Shown here: piece by piece, positions 6,540 to 14,972 of the stretch
Position numbering within the stretch: the first letter of the stretch is position 1
Layout of the letters: the number at the start of each line of letters is the position of its first letter
Source: Clostridia bacterium
GTDB taxonomy: Bacteria; Bacillota; Clostridia; Christensenellales; Borkfalkiaceae
NCBI GenBank assembly: GCA_029055875.1
Contig: JAIDCJ010000012.1
Coordinates: 1-36,036, forward strand
Length of the DNA: 36,036 nt
Direction: 5' to 3'
Position numbers and translations under genes: made by a program
The notes under the pieces: model-generated
Told to the model about the DNA's origin: nothing
The model's database searches: none
Seen by the model: only the letters and a program-made list of their open reading frames with translations

Positions 6540-8330
6540 GTGAAAAAAAGACGTAAAAAAGACGGCGCAAAATTTTTAGACAACAAGGTTCAGCTTGCGC
6601 TTATCATTTCTCTCTTAGTGTTATTCGTGGTTTTCGGCAGTGCGGTTGCCGTTAGTATCTTCGTAGACCTGTCCGATCCCGCCGCGAAATGGCTTGCCCT
6701 GGTTACGGGAAGTGTGGACGCGCTTTCCGTGTTCCTCGTGCCGGTGCTCTCTATCTGGATTACGGGTAGAGTCATGCGCTCGAAGGCAAAGCTCGAAGAG
6801 GATTTGAAAATCGAGCCCGATCATCACAAAATCATTTGCCAGTACAGCAAGCATTCGCGGGAGCTGATTGACCACGAAAAGCTTGACGATAATATGTGCA
6901 ACAAGGACGGCGTGATGATGTCGCTTTGCAGTGTGAACGGAAAGGGGGAATACAATCCCGTACGCGACGTGCATAGCGACGCGTTCTTCGAGCGTCAGCG
7001 CGATATCAACACCTTCAAAAACGGACGGCTGCTGTTGCCGAGTGTCAGCGTGTTCACCAACACGCAGGGCGTGACGATTTCCTTTGACGATTGTCTTGAC
7101 CGTTATGAGCTGCCTATGCTTTTGCAGGAGAACGCGGCAAAGCTGATGTCGGCGCACAGGGCTTCTAACGTGAGCAACGGCTCGACGATACGGCTGAACG
7201 ATTTTACCTACGAAAATTCGCGTTTGGTGTTATCTACCCAGCGATCGGGCTATATGAGTATGCTGATGACCAACCGCTGTATGGACTTCGATATGGACGG
7301 AATGACCGTGCGCGCCCTGTACGAACACGGCAGTGCGGTTTCACCGTTAAAGAAGTCCAAGCTGTGCAATCAGATAGGAATCAACGGACTCGTGTACACG
7401 AACGACGGATATTTGCTCGTTGAAAAGCGCGGGCACAAAAAAGCCGTATGGAAAAACAAGTTTGCCCAGCCCATTTCCCTTGCACTGAAATTAAGCGACG
7501 TGAAAACCGATTCGGAGGGGAAGATAGGCCCGTCGCCCGCCGACGCGGAGGCGTGCTTCAAAAACGTGATTGCAAAAACGCTCAGAGGCAACTTCGGACT
7601 TGCGCTTGACAGCGACTACACCTTCAATCTTTCAAAGAACTTTATGGGCATTGCGCGCGATCTTCTCGAAGGGGGCAAGCCCAACCTCTATTTCTACGTG
7701 GTTGCGAATATGTCGGGGGCGGAGCTTAAAAATTATCTGGAAGCCAATTCGCAGCTTGCCGTACGCGTAAGCGAGGCGCGGGGGCAGCTGGGGCGCGGCG
7801 TCAAGTGCCGTGTGGCGGACGGCGGGTACAAAACGTATCTTTCACAAATAGACGAAAAATATAAAACGGAATTGAGAAATCTTGTAAGCGACGGCTTTAT
7901 TACCGTTTCGGAAGGGGACGGTGATTGTAAAATGGAACTCGTTTCCGTAAAGAATGCAAAGCCTGCGGAGAACGCAGAGGAAGCGTTTGCGCGGTTAGAC
8001 GCTTTAGAACAGAGCGCGGTGGATCAGTTCCTCGCAGGCGCGTTATCGAAGAATCTGCCCAAAGTCAACAGGCATAAATTAGACAGCAGGTTTTATTTAA
8101 TCAAGCGTGAGGATTTCGTATTCGACTATAACTATACCGTCAAGATACCGGTAAACAAAACCTACCCCGTACAGCGTAAGTTTTACCCTTGCGTGGGCAG
8201 AATAGAGGCGAAATGCGAAGCCGTCCGCGTACGGAAACCGCTTCGCAAATATCTTCACTACGAATGCGGCGAAGCGTTGCTTGCTTCCCTTTATTATGCG
8301 GCGGTGCTCGAATGGAGAATCATGAAATGA
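6540..8330 (+). CDS. Membrane protein with Nudix-like domain
   Basis: A 596-residue protein with two N-terminal transmembrane segments (about 17-41 and 50-74) and a long cytoplasmic region. Residues about 278-370 resemble a Nudix fold: GINGLVYTNDGYLLVEKRG, then KNKFAQPISLAL, then EACFKNVIAKTLRGNFGL where the Nudix box should be. The box lacks the REXXEE glutamates, so a non-catalytic, ligand-binding version is likelier than a hydrolase. The start is GTG 6540 because GAGG lies six bases upstream; TTG 6528 in the same frame overlaps that site. The stop overlaps the next start by four bases (ATGA), implying translational coupling to the sugar-acid kinase. No family name is certain. Confidence 0.6.
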   Translation: MKKRRKKDGAKFLDNKVQLALIISLLVLFVVFGSAVAVSIFVDLSDPAAKWLALVTGSVDALSVFLVPVLSIWITGRVMRSKAKLEEDLKIEPDHHKIICQYSKHSRELIDHEKLDDNMCNKDGVMMSLCSVNGKGEYNPVRDVHSDAFFERQRDINTFKNGRLLLPSVSVFTNTQGVTISFDDCLDRYELPMLLQENAAKLMSAHRASNVSNGSTIRLNDFTYENSRLVLSTQRSGYMSMLMTNRCMDFDMDGMTVRALYEHGSAVSPLKKSKLCNQIGINGLVYTNDGYLLVEKRGHKKAVWKNKFAQPISLALKLSDVKTDSEGKIGPSPADAEACFKNVIAKTLRGNFGLALDSDYTFNLSKNFMGIARDLLEGGKPNLYFYVVANMSGAELKNYLEANSQLAVRVSEARGQLGRGVKCRVADGGYKTYLSQIDEKYKTELRNLVSDGFITVSEGDGDCKMELVSVKNAKPAENAEEAFARLDALEQSAVDQFLAGALSKNLPKVNRHKLDSRFYLIKREDFVFDYNYTVKIPVNKTYPVQRKFYPCVGRIEAKCEAVRVRKPLRKYLHYECGEALLASLYYAAVLEWRIMK

Positions 8331-9292
8331 AAAAACCTAAAATCGTAGCCTTCGGTGAAATTATGCTTCGGCTGTCGCCTGCGGGCGGCATAATCGCAGA
8401 CTGTAATTCCTTTGATGCCTGCTACGGGGGAACCGAGGCAAACGTGCTGGCTTGTATGGTGAATTTCAGCTGCTCCGCCGAGTATTTGACCGCGTTGCCC
8501 GACAATCAGCTCGGGGAAGCGGTGTTACGCCATTTGAAGAGCTTCGGCGTAGGTACCCGTCACGTTAAGACGGGCGGGGAGGTGCTGGGCTCCTACTTCG
8601 TAGAGAGCGGGAACGGCAGCCGCGGCGTGGGCGTAATTTACAATCGGGGCAATTCCGAAATCACGCGCATTTCTCCCGACGATTTCAACTACGATAAGAT
8701 ATTTGAGGGCGTAGACCTCTTTCATATCAGCGGTATCTCGTTTGCGCTGTCCGAGGCGTGTACGCAAACGGCATTCAGGCTACTGGAAGAAGCAAAGCGG
8801 CGCGGCGTAAAAATCAGCTTCGATTTCAACTACCGTGCAAAGCTTTGGACGACGGAAAGGGCGGGCGAAGTTTTCAGAAAAGTTTTGCCCTACGTTGATA
8901 TCGTGTTGGCGAGTTCGCTCGATTTATCCGTGTTTTTGGGCGCGGACGAAAATACTTACTTCGAGAAATACGATAGTGAAATTCTCGTACTGCGCGACAG
9001 AACGCCTATTCCGAACACGTTCAAGCATAAAGTAAAAGTAACCGTATGCGACAACCGCGGAAAGTCCGTTAAAAAGTTCTCGGTTCCCGAAACGGAGTTC
9101 GGCGTGGTGGAAAAGGTAGGCGGCGGGGACGCGTTCGACGGTGCAATGCTCTATAAGATCTTAACGGGCGCGGATACCTACGAGGCAACGGTGTTTGCCG
9201 TAAAGGCATTCATCTGCAAGCATCAGGTGAAGGGCGATACCTTTACGCTGACGGAAGAGGAAGTAGAAAAAGCAAAAATCGAATTGAGGTAA
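8327..9292 (+). CDS. PfkB-family kinase, 2-keto-3-deoxygluconate kinase-like
   Basis: A 321-residue ribokinase/PfkB-family sugar kinase. It opens with KIVAFGEIMLRLSP and has YGGTEANVLACMV (the substrate-side glycines), a central ISFDFNYRAKLW and the C-terminal signature VGGGDAFDGAM, whose Asp is the expected catalytic base. These match the KdgK group, which phosphorylates 2-keto-3-deoxygluconate in the Entner-Doudoroff/uronate pathway. Exact substrate is inferred. The ATG at 8327 was chosen because GGAGA lies 8 nt upstream and it overlaps the preceding stop as ATGA. A dehydrogenase follows after 5 nt, suggesting a sugar-acid operon. Confidence 0.8.
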   Translation: MKKPKIVAFGEIMLRLSPAGGIIADCNSFDACYGGTEANVLACMVNFSCSAEYLTALPDNQLGEAVLRHLKSFGVGTRHVKTGGEVLGSYFVESGNGSRGVGVIYNRGNSEITRISPDDFNYDKIFEGVDLFHISGISFALSEACTQTAFRLLEEAKRRGVKISFDFNYRAKLWTTERAGEVFRKVLPYVDIVLASSLDLSVFLGADENTYFEKYDSEILVLRDRTPIPNTFKHKVKVTVCDNRGKSVKKFSVPETEFGVVEKVGGGDAFDGAMLYKILTGADTYEATVFAVKAFICKHQVKGDTFTLTEEEVEKAKIELR

Positions 9293-9297
9293 TCAAC

Positions 9298-10248
9298 TTG
9301 AAACATTATAACGTTATGCTGAGCATAGACGGGCTCGATAAACCCTTTGAGGAAATGCGTGCGGAGCTGCAGCGGGGCGGCCACCACGTGACGGTTGCCG
9401 ACAGCACGCAGTACGATTTGAAAGGGGTTGAAATATTTATCGGCAAAAGAATGACGGGGGCGCAATTATCGGAAGCGGACTGTCTGAGGGCGATATTTGC
9501 GTACAAGACCGGTGCGGACGAATTCCCCGTTGAAGAGCTCTATCAAAGGGGGATCCCGCTCGTCAATTCGCACGTCAATAGTGATTTGATTGCGCAGTAC
9601 GCCGTCGGGCTTGCGGTTTCGCTCGTCAATCGTATCGTGAATTTCGATAGAAATATGCGCCGCGGCAACTGGAGCTTAGACGATCCTTTTTGGAAGAGCA
9701 TATTCGGTATGAGGGTGGGCCTTGTGGGCTACGGCGGAATCGGACAGGCGGCGGATAAATTGCTTCGCCGCATGGGGATTGCAACCTGTACGCTCAATCG
9801 CGGCAAGATTTATCCTATTCCCGTGTACGATACGCTTCCGGAGCTGTGCGGGAATTGTGATTTATTGATTCTCTCGTTGCCGAAGACGGGGGATACGGCA
9901 AATCTGTTCGACGAAAAAATGCTGGCGCACTTAAAGGGGAAATATATCGTAAACGTCGGTCGCAGCAGCGCAATTGACGAAGCGGCACTTTATAACGCTT
10001 TGTCAAGCGGAATGCTTCGTGGTGCCGCGATAGATACCTGGCGGCAAAAGGCGAAGCGTGCGGACGAACGGCTTTTGCCCTTTGGCCACCCCTTTGAAGA
10101 GCTTGACAACGTAATTCTTTCGCCGCACAAGGCAATGCAAACGGCGGAAGGGCACGCGCGCTACGTTTACGATACGCTTGAAAGCGTGAAAGCGTATTTA
10201 CAAGACGGAACCCTGCGCAATACCGTTGACTTGAAAAAAGGGTATTAA
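9298..10248 (+). CDS. D-isomer-specific 2-hydroxyacid dehydrogenase
   Basis: A 316-residue NAD(P)-dependent oxidoreductase. The nucleotide-binding Rossmann motif is GLVGYGGIGQAADKL (about residues 141-155). The family signatures follow: LILSLPKTGDTANLFD, VNVGRSSAIDEAAL with the substrate/cofactor Arg, and a C-terminal LSPHKA giving the catalytic His. It should interconvert a 2-keto acid and a D-2-hydroxyacid in the cytoplasm. It could be phosphoglycerate dehydrogenase-like or glyoxylate/hydroxypyruvate reductase-like, but the regulatory C-terminal domain of SerA is absent. The start is TTG 9298 with GAGGT seven bases upstream; a later ATG (residue 7) is less well placed. It is co-transcribed with the PfkB kinase. 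Confidence 0.85.
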   Translation: MKHYNVMLSIDGLDKPFEEMRAELQRGGHHVTVADSTQYDLKGVEIFIGKRMTGAQLSEADCLRAIFAYKTGADEFPVEELYQRGIPLVNSHVNSDLIAQYAVGLAVSLVNRIVNFDRNMRRGNWSLDDPFWKSIFGMRVGLVGYGGIGQAADKLLRRMGIATCTLNRGKIYPIPVYDTLPELCGNCDLLILSLPKTGDTANLFDEKMLAHLKGKYIVNVGRSSAIDEAALYNALSSGMLRGAAIDTWRQKAKRADERLLPFGHPFEELDNVILSPHKAMQTAEGHARYVYDTLESVKAYLQDGTLRNTVDLKKGY

Positions 10249-10294
10249 AAAAACAAGCGTTTCTCGTATAAAACGCGCAATTTCCCGAACAATT

Positions 10295-10327
10295 TTTCGC
10301 CGCTCCCTCTTGACAGGAGCGGCGAAA
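10295..10327. promoter_or_regulatory. Perfect inverted repeat over the -35 box, candidate operator
   Basis: TTTCGCCGCTCC (10295-10306) and GGAGCGGCGAAA (10316-10327) are perfect 12-bp arms around a 9-nt centre that contains most of the TTGACA hexamer. No T-run follows, so it is a poor terminator and a good candidate repressor or activator site. Confidence 0.55.
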
Positions 10328-10338
10328 TGTGTTATTGT
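10310..10338 (+). promoter_or_regulatory. Sigma-A-type promoter of GH3 gene
   Basis: TTGACA at 10310-10315, 17-bp spacer, TATTGT at 10333-10338. The predicted start near 10345 leaves a short leader with AAGGAG at 10359. Confidence 0.7.
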
Positions 10339-10371
10339 ATATATCGCACAAAAAATGTAAGGAGATTTCAA

Positions 10372-13300
10372 ATGGTGAAAGATTTTTTTAGCGGTGCAAA
10401 AGGCGTGAAACGAATCGTCCTTATTGCGGTGGCGGCTGTGCTCGTCGGCGTAATTATTGCGGTGAATTGCGTTGTAAACTATTTTGCACCACTGTTGCAC
10501 GGTTTCTTTGCGGGCAGCCTCGGCGGTAATACCGATAGCGAGGAAGCAAAGAACGCGCTTGGTACTGCAGACGAGTTGGTCGGCGAAATCGCAGAAGAGA
10601 GTATGGTTCTGCTCAAAAACGATAACGGCTTCCTTCCGCTTGCCCAAAATAAGAAGGTGAACCTGTTCGGTTGGGCGTCAACCGATAAGGGCTTCCTGCA
10701 AATCGGCGGCGGTAGCGGCGGCGCTCCCATCGATGATTCAAACCCCTATCAGATCACGCTTACCGAGGCGTTTGACGAGTACGGCGAAAATCTCTATAAC
10801 AAGGAACTTACGGAAAAATATAATAAGTTCGACGGCACGGACGCGGATATGGCGGGCAGCTCTACGGCCGTAGTCAATAACCCGGCGGCAAGCTGGTATA
10901 CGGGCGATCTGATCAGTCAGGCTCTTGAATTTTCAGATACGGCAATCGTCGTGCTTTCGCGTTACGGCAAAGAGAACGGCGGTAGTAACGAGCTTGTAAA
11001 TATCGGTAATTATAGCAACGGTACTTATCTCGAACTCACGACGAATGAAAAGGCCATGCTTGATAAGTTAGAGGCCAACGGTTTTGACGTTGTAATTTTG
11101 CTCAACACGACGAACCCCATCGAGCTTAAATTCTTAGAAGAATATGAATGCATCAAGGCGTGCATGTACGTAGGTATTCCGGGACAGTCTGGCGCGCGCG
11201 CAATTCCCGAGCTTCTTTACGGTCAGGCGCTTAAAGCCGAGAAGGATAGCAACGGCAATATAACTTCCCGCAATTACGAACCCATCAGCCCTTCGGGCAG
11301 ACTTTCGGATACCTATGCGTACAGCTGGCAGGAATACAATCCTTCCTATATCAACGCAACCCCGAATGGTTCGAGCCTTGCTTATGCAGAGGGTATTTAC
11401 ATCGGCTATAAGTGGTACGAAACGGCGGACGCGGCGGGCTATTATGCAGCGCAGGGAAAGAGGTACGAGGACGTCGTGCAGTTCCCCTTCGGCTACGGTT
11501 TGAGCTATACCACGTTCAAGCAGGAAATCGTAGAGTTCGGTTATATGGACGGCCAAGACTTAAAGCCCCTTTCCAAGAACGCCAAGCTTGAAAAAGGCCG
11601 CACTTACGGAGTTACCGTTCGTGTTACCAACACGGGTGATTACGTCGGTAGAGACGTCGTTCAGCTCTATTATACGGCTCCCTACTACGAGGGCGAAATT
11701 GAAAAGTCGAGTATCAATCTGCTTGCGTTCGATAAGACGGCGCTCTTAAAGCCGGAAAGTATGCAGGAGATCACGCTCACCTTTACCGCATACGACATGG
11801 CTTCTTATGACGATTACGATAAGAATGATAACCAGTTTGCGGGATATGAGCTTGATGCGGGCGAGTATACCATCAAGCTGATGGAGAACGCGCACAAGGC
11901 AATCGACGATACGAGCGTGGTTTTTGGCTGCGACGGAATTAAGTACGATAAAGACCCTGTAACGGGAGAGACGGTAGAAAACCGTTTCACGGGTGCAACC
12001 GCTTATGCGAATATGCCTATCGACGGCAGCACGGGCGTTACGGGCAAAGTAACCTATCTTTCGCGTGCAAACGCATTCGAGAATTTCTCCGCTTTGAAAA
12101 AAGTCGGAAGTACTACGACGGCGGCAAGCAGCGCTGCAAGCTTCGACTATAAAGGCTATGACAACGAGGATACTTCCGCTTATCGATACGGAATTGACAG
12201 CGGGTTGTATCTGACGACGAATGAGGACGGCAGCAAAGCGAGCCTTAACGATTTGAACGGTTCTAATAAGAATGCGAAGCTCGCATATGATTATGATTTA
12301 ATGGAAGATTTGCAGGATTGGGATAATCCTCTTTGGGAGGATTTCCTCAACCAGCTCACGCAGGACGATATCAAAGATCTTATCGGTAGAGGCGGTTTCC
12401 AGACGGTTGCTCTTGACAGAGTCGGTAAAACCCGCTGCTACGATACGGACGGCCCCGCAGGCTTCAACAACTCGGTTGTTGCGCCCGACAGCACGGCGGG
12501 TTGGACGATTTTCCCCGCTGAAACGCTTACCGGCTGCTCTTGGAGTCAGCGCCTTACCTACAACATCGGTCAGGCACAGGGACAAATCGGTAACGCAACG
12601 GGCGTTCAGGGCTGGTATGCTCCCGGTGTAAACCTGCACCGCAGCGTGTACAACTCCCGTAACTACGAGTATTACAGCGAAGACGGAATTCTCAGCGGCA
12701 AGCTCGCAGCAGAAACCGTTCGCGGTGCAAAAGAGAAGGGACTTTACTGCTACGTGAAGCACTTCGTAATCAGCGATAACGGACAGAACGCAGGCGACTG
12801 GTACGAATGGCTTACCGAGCAATCTCTCCGCGAAAATTACCTTCGTGCGTTTGAAATTACGGTGAAGGAAGGCGGCGCGAACGCTATGATGAGCGCGTTC
12901 AACAAGCTCGGCGCGGTTTGGTGCGGTTATAACCACGCACTCCTTACCGACGTGTTGCGTAACGAATGGGGCTTCCACGGTAGCGTCATTACGGATTGGT
13001 ATCAGGGATATATGAGCACGTTCAGCAAGGGTATCAAGGCCGGCAACGATTTGTGGCTGAATACCCAGAACGCTTCTGCAAGCATTACGTTCTCGAATGC
13101 CGGTCAGGCATACGCTGCGCGTCAGTCTGCAAAAGGACTTCTCTACACCTATATCGATACGATTGTTTCGGCGAAGCAGTATCAGGATAAGGTAGACAAT
13201 AACGAAATTGAAGATAAGTACAACGTTACGCTCGGACCCAGCGTTACGGCGGCTGCGAAGTCGTCCACGCTCATTGCGCTGTGGGCGGTTGTAGATATTG

Positions 13301-13431
13301 CTCTTATTGCCGGCGTCGGACTTTGCGTTCTCTTCATGTTCATTCCCAAAGGGAAGAAACCCGTAACGGAAGAAGCGGGCGATGCAACCGAACCGACTGA
13401 ATCAACCGAATCGGACGATTCAAACGAATAA
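10372..13431 (+). CDS. Glycoside hydrolase family 3, permuted domains, membrane-anchored
   Basis: A 1019-residue enzyme with a transmembrane segment at each end (about 14-36 and 965-990), so the body should lie outside the membrane with both ends inside. The domain order is reversed relative to most GH3 enzymes: the alpha/beta-sandwich (from EESMVLLKNDNGFLPL) comes first, then a fibronectin-III-like region, then the TIM-barrel catalytic domain. In the barrel, KHF (Lys796-His797) binds substrate and SVITDWYQG supplies the nucleophile Asp875. Reversed order is known in some Ruminococcus and Butyrivibrio beta-glucosidases. Substrate is not determinable; beta-glucosides are typical. ATG 10372 is preferred over an upstream in-frame start because AAGGAG sits 7 nt before it. 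Confidence 0.85.
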   Translation: MVKDFFSGAKGVKRIVLIAVAAVLVGVIIAVNCVVNYFAPLLHGFFAGSLGGNTDSEEAKNALGTADELVGEIAEESMVLLKNDNGFLPLAQNKKVNLFGWASTDKGFLQIGGGSGGAPIDDSNPYQITLTEAFDEYGENLYNKELTEKYNKFDGTDADMAGSSTAVVNNPAASWYTGDLISQALEFSDTAIVVLSRYGKENGGSNELVNIGNYSNGTYLELTTNEKAMLDKLEANGFDVVILLNTTNPIELKFLEEYECIKACMYVGIPGQSGARAIPELLYGQALKAEKDSNGNITSRNYEPISPSGRLSDTYAYSWQEYNPSYINATPNGSSLAYAEGIYIGYKWYETADAAGYYAAQGKRYEDVVQFPFGYGLSYTTFKQEIVEFGYMDGQDLKPLSKNAKLEKGRTYGVTVRVTNTGDYVGRDVVQLYYTAPYYEGEIEKSSINLLAFDKTALLKPESMQEITLTFTAYDMASYDDYDKNDNQFAGYELDAGEYTIKLMENAHKAIDDTSVVFGCDGIKYDKDPVTGETVENRFTGATAYANMPIDGSTGVTGKVTYLSRANAFENFSALKKVGSTTTAASSAASFDYKGYDNEDTSAYRYGIDSGLYLTTNEDGSKASLNDLNGSNKNAKLAYDYDLMEDLQDWDNPLWEDFLNQLTQDDIKDLIGRGGFQTVALDRVGKTRCYDTDGPAGFNNSVVAPDSTAGWTIFPAETLTGCSWSQRLTYNIGQAQGQIGNATGVQGWYAPGVNLHRSVYNSRNYEYYSEDGILSGKLAAETVRGAKEKGLYCYVKHFVISDNGQNAGDWYEWLTEQSLRENYLRAFEITVKEGGANAMMSAFNKLGAVWCGYNHALLTDVLRNEWGFHGSVITDWYQGYMSTFSKGIKAGNDLWLNTQNASASITFSNAGQAYAARQSAKGLLYTYIDTIVSAKQYQDKVDNNEIEDKYNVTLGPSVTAAAKSSTLIALWAVVDIALIAGVGLCVLFMFIPKGKKPVTEEAGDATEPTESTESDDSNE

Positions 13432-13443
13432 TTCATTCGTAAC

Positions 13444-13480
13444 AAAAAAAGGTGATGATTAAAAAATCATCACCTTTTTA
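13444..13480 (+). terminator. Strong intrinsic terminator
   Basis: A 15-bp stem AAAAAGGTGATGATT / AATCATCACCTTTTT with a four-A loop, just after the GH3 stop. The symmetrical A/T flanks could work on either strand. Confidence 0.85.
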
Positions 13481-13520
13481 CTTTTGTTGTGTATGCGTTT
13501 GAAGTATTAGTTAAGGCATC

Positions 13521-13549
13521 TTGACCAAATTCAAATTTTCTGTTATAAT
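13521..13549 (+). promoter_or_regulatory. Sigma-A-type promoter of VTC operon
   Basis: TTGACC at 13521-13526, 17-bp spacer, TATAAT at 13544-13549. The start codon at 13577 has a GGGGGA Shine-Dalgarno site. Confidence 0.75.
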
Positions 13550-13576
13550 ATAAAAGGTTGATACTAAGGGGGAACT

Positions 13577-14287
13577 ATGGCATACGGCAGTATCTTCAAA
13601 CGGTACGAATTGAAGTATATTCTTTCAATCGAGCAATATCGTTTGATCAAGAGCGAAATGGAACGATATATGCGCGGCGATAAGTACGGCGAAAGCGATA
13701 TTTGTAATTTGTATTGCGATACCCCGAATTTTCTGCTGATACGGCGTTCCATTGAAAAACCTTTTTATAAAGAGAAGCTTCGTATCCGCAGCTACGGCGT
13801 GGCCAAGAAGGGCGGCGACGTCTTTATGGAAATCAAAAAGAAATATAACTCCGTCGTATACAAGCGCAGAATCGTAACCGACGAAGAAGCCGCCTTCGGT
13901 ATGCTTTCGGGGAATGCAACGAACGAGAGCCAAATCGGGAAAGAAATCGCGTACTTCACAAAGCTGTACGAGGAGCTGCAACCGAGAATGTTTATCTCTT
14001 ACCGCCGCGAAGCGTTTTACGGCAAAGACGATAAAGATTTCAGAATTACGTTCGACAGATCGATTCTTTGGCGAACGCACGATTTATCGCTCGGCAGCGG
14101 GATATACGGCGAGCCCGTCCTGCCCGAGGGCAAAGTGCTTATGGAAATCAAAACGGCGGCGGCAATTCCGCTTTGGCTCGTGAAAATATTGAGCGAAAAC
14201 AAAATTTATAAAACGTCGTTTTCAAAATACGGCACCGCCTATACGCTGATGCTGAAAAACCAAAAAGGAGAACAAAAAGTTGCCTGA
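13577..14287 (+). CDS. VTC-domain (polyphosphate polymerase-like) protein
   Basis: A 236-residue member of the triphosphate-tunnel VTC family. Basic and acidic tunnel residues are visible in order: FKRYELKYIL at the N-terminus, KEKLRIRSYG, VFMEIKKKYNSVVYKRR, FRITFDRSILWR and LMEIKTAAAIPLWL. In yeast Vtc4 this fold makes polyphosphate from ATP at the membrane; bacterial relatives are mostly uncharacterised. The protein has no membrane segment of its own, and the adjoining DUF4956 gene could supply the channel. Its stop overlaps the next start by 8 nt. This is the first gene of a three-gene operon. Confidence 0.85.
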   Translation: MAYGSIFKRYELKYILSIEQYRLIKSEMERYMRGDKYGESDICNLYCDTPNFLLIRRSIEKPFYKEKLRIRSYGVAKKGGDVFMEIKKKYNSVVYKRRIVTDEEAAFGMLSGNATNESQIGKEIAYFTKLYEELQPRMFISYRREAFYGKDDKDFRITFDRSILWRTHDLSLGSGIYGEPVLPEGKVLMEIKTAAAIPLWLVKILSENKIYKTSFSKYGTAYTLMLKNQKGEQKVA

Positions 14288-14972
14288 TATTTTCAAAAGT
14301 CTTTTCGAGAGCGGTTCGCAGAGCTCGATTTCGGTGGGGAATTTCTTTATTTGTTTTGCGGTTGCGCTCGTTTTGGGCGTGATCCTTGCGGGCGGTTACA
14401 CCATAAAGGGCAAGTACACCAAGAGCTTTGCCATTACGCTTGCTATTCTGCCCGCAGTCGTTTGCGTGGTTATTATGCTCGTCAACGGCAATATCGGCGC
14501 GGGCGTGGCCGTTGCGGGCGCGTTCAGCTTGGTGCGTTTCCGTTCCCAGCCCGGCTCGGCAAAGGAAATCGTTGCAATCTTCATTGCAATGTGTTCGGGC
14601 CTCTTGGCAGGCATGGGGTATATCGCGTTTGCGGTTATCTTCACAATCGTAATGGCGGTGATTCTGCTCGTTCTGAATATCGTAAAAATCTGGAACAGAA
14701 AGCAGGCTCCCAAAGAAAAAACTCTGCGCATTACTATTCCCGAGGATTTGAACTATACCGAAGTATTCGAGGACCTCTTCCAAAAGTACACCCAAAGCCA
14801 TGAAACGGTTTCCGTAAAGACCACGAACATGGGCAGTATGTTCAAGCTGAAATATAATATCGTGTTGAAGGACGCGTCGCAGGAGAAGGAGTTTATCGAC
14901 GAGCTGCGCCAGAGAAACGGAAATCTAGAAATCATGATCAGCTACAGGGAGGAAATGCAGAATGAGCTTTAA
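14280..14972 (+). CDS. DUF4956 integral membrane protein
   Basis: A 230-residue membrane protein with about four hydrophobic segments within residues 20-135, including VGNFFICFAVALVLGVILAG and an invariant-looking AGAFSLVRFRSQPGSAKE loop, which is the hallmark of DUF4956. A soluble tail of about 90 residues follows. The family commonly sits beside VTC-domain and CotH/beta-helix genes in Clostridia. Function is unproven; a transport or assembly partner for the VTC enzyme is inference. The TTG start at 14280 has AAGGAG nine bases upstream and overlaps the VTC stop. Its own stop overlaps the next start by 11 nt. Confidence 0.85.
   Translation: MPDIFKSLFESGSQSSISVGNFFICFAVALVLGVILAGGYTIKGKYTKSFAITLAILPAVVCVVIMLVNGNIGAGVAVAGAFSLVRFRSQPGSAKEIVAIFIAMCSGLLAGMGYIAFAVIFTIVMAVILLVLNIVKIWNRKQAPKEKTLRITIPEDLNYTEVFEDLFQKYTQSHETVSVKTTNMGSMFKLKYNIVLKDASQEKEFIDELRQRNGNLEIMISYREEMQNEL

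Noticed and set aside
6368-6556. 62-codon frame after the 6327 promoter with an AAGGG site
   Set aside because: It overlaps the GTG start of the membrane protein, encodes an unpatterned peptide and lacks family features; the leader is likely non-coding.
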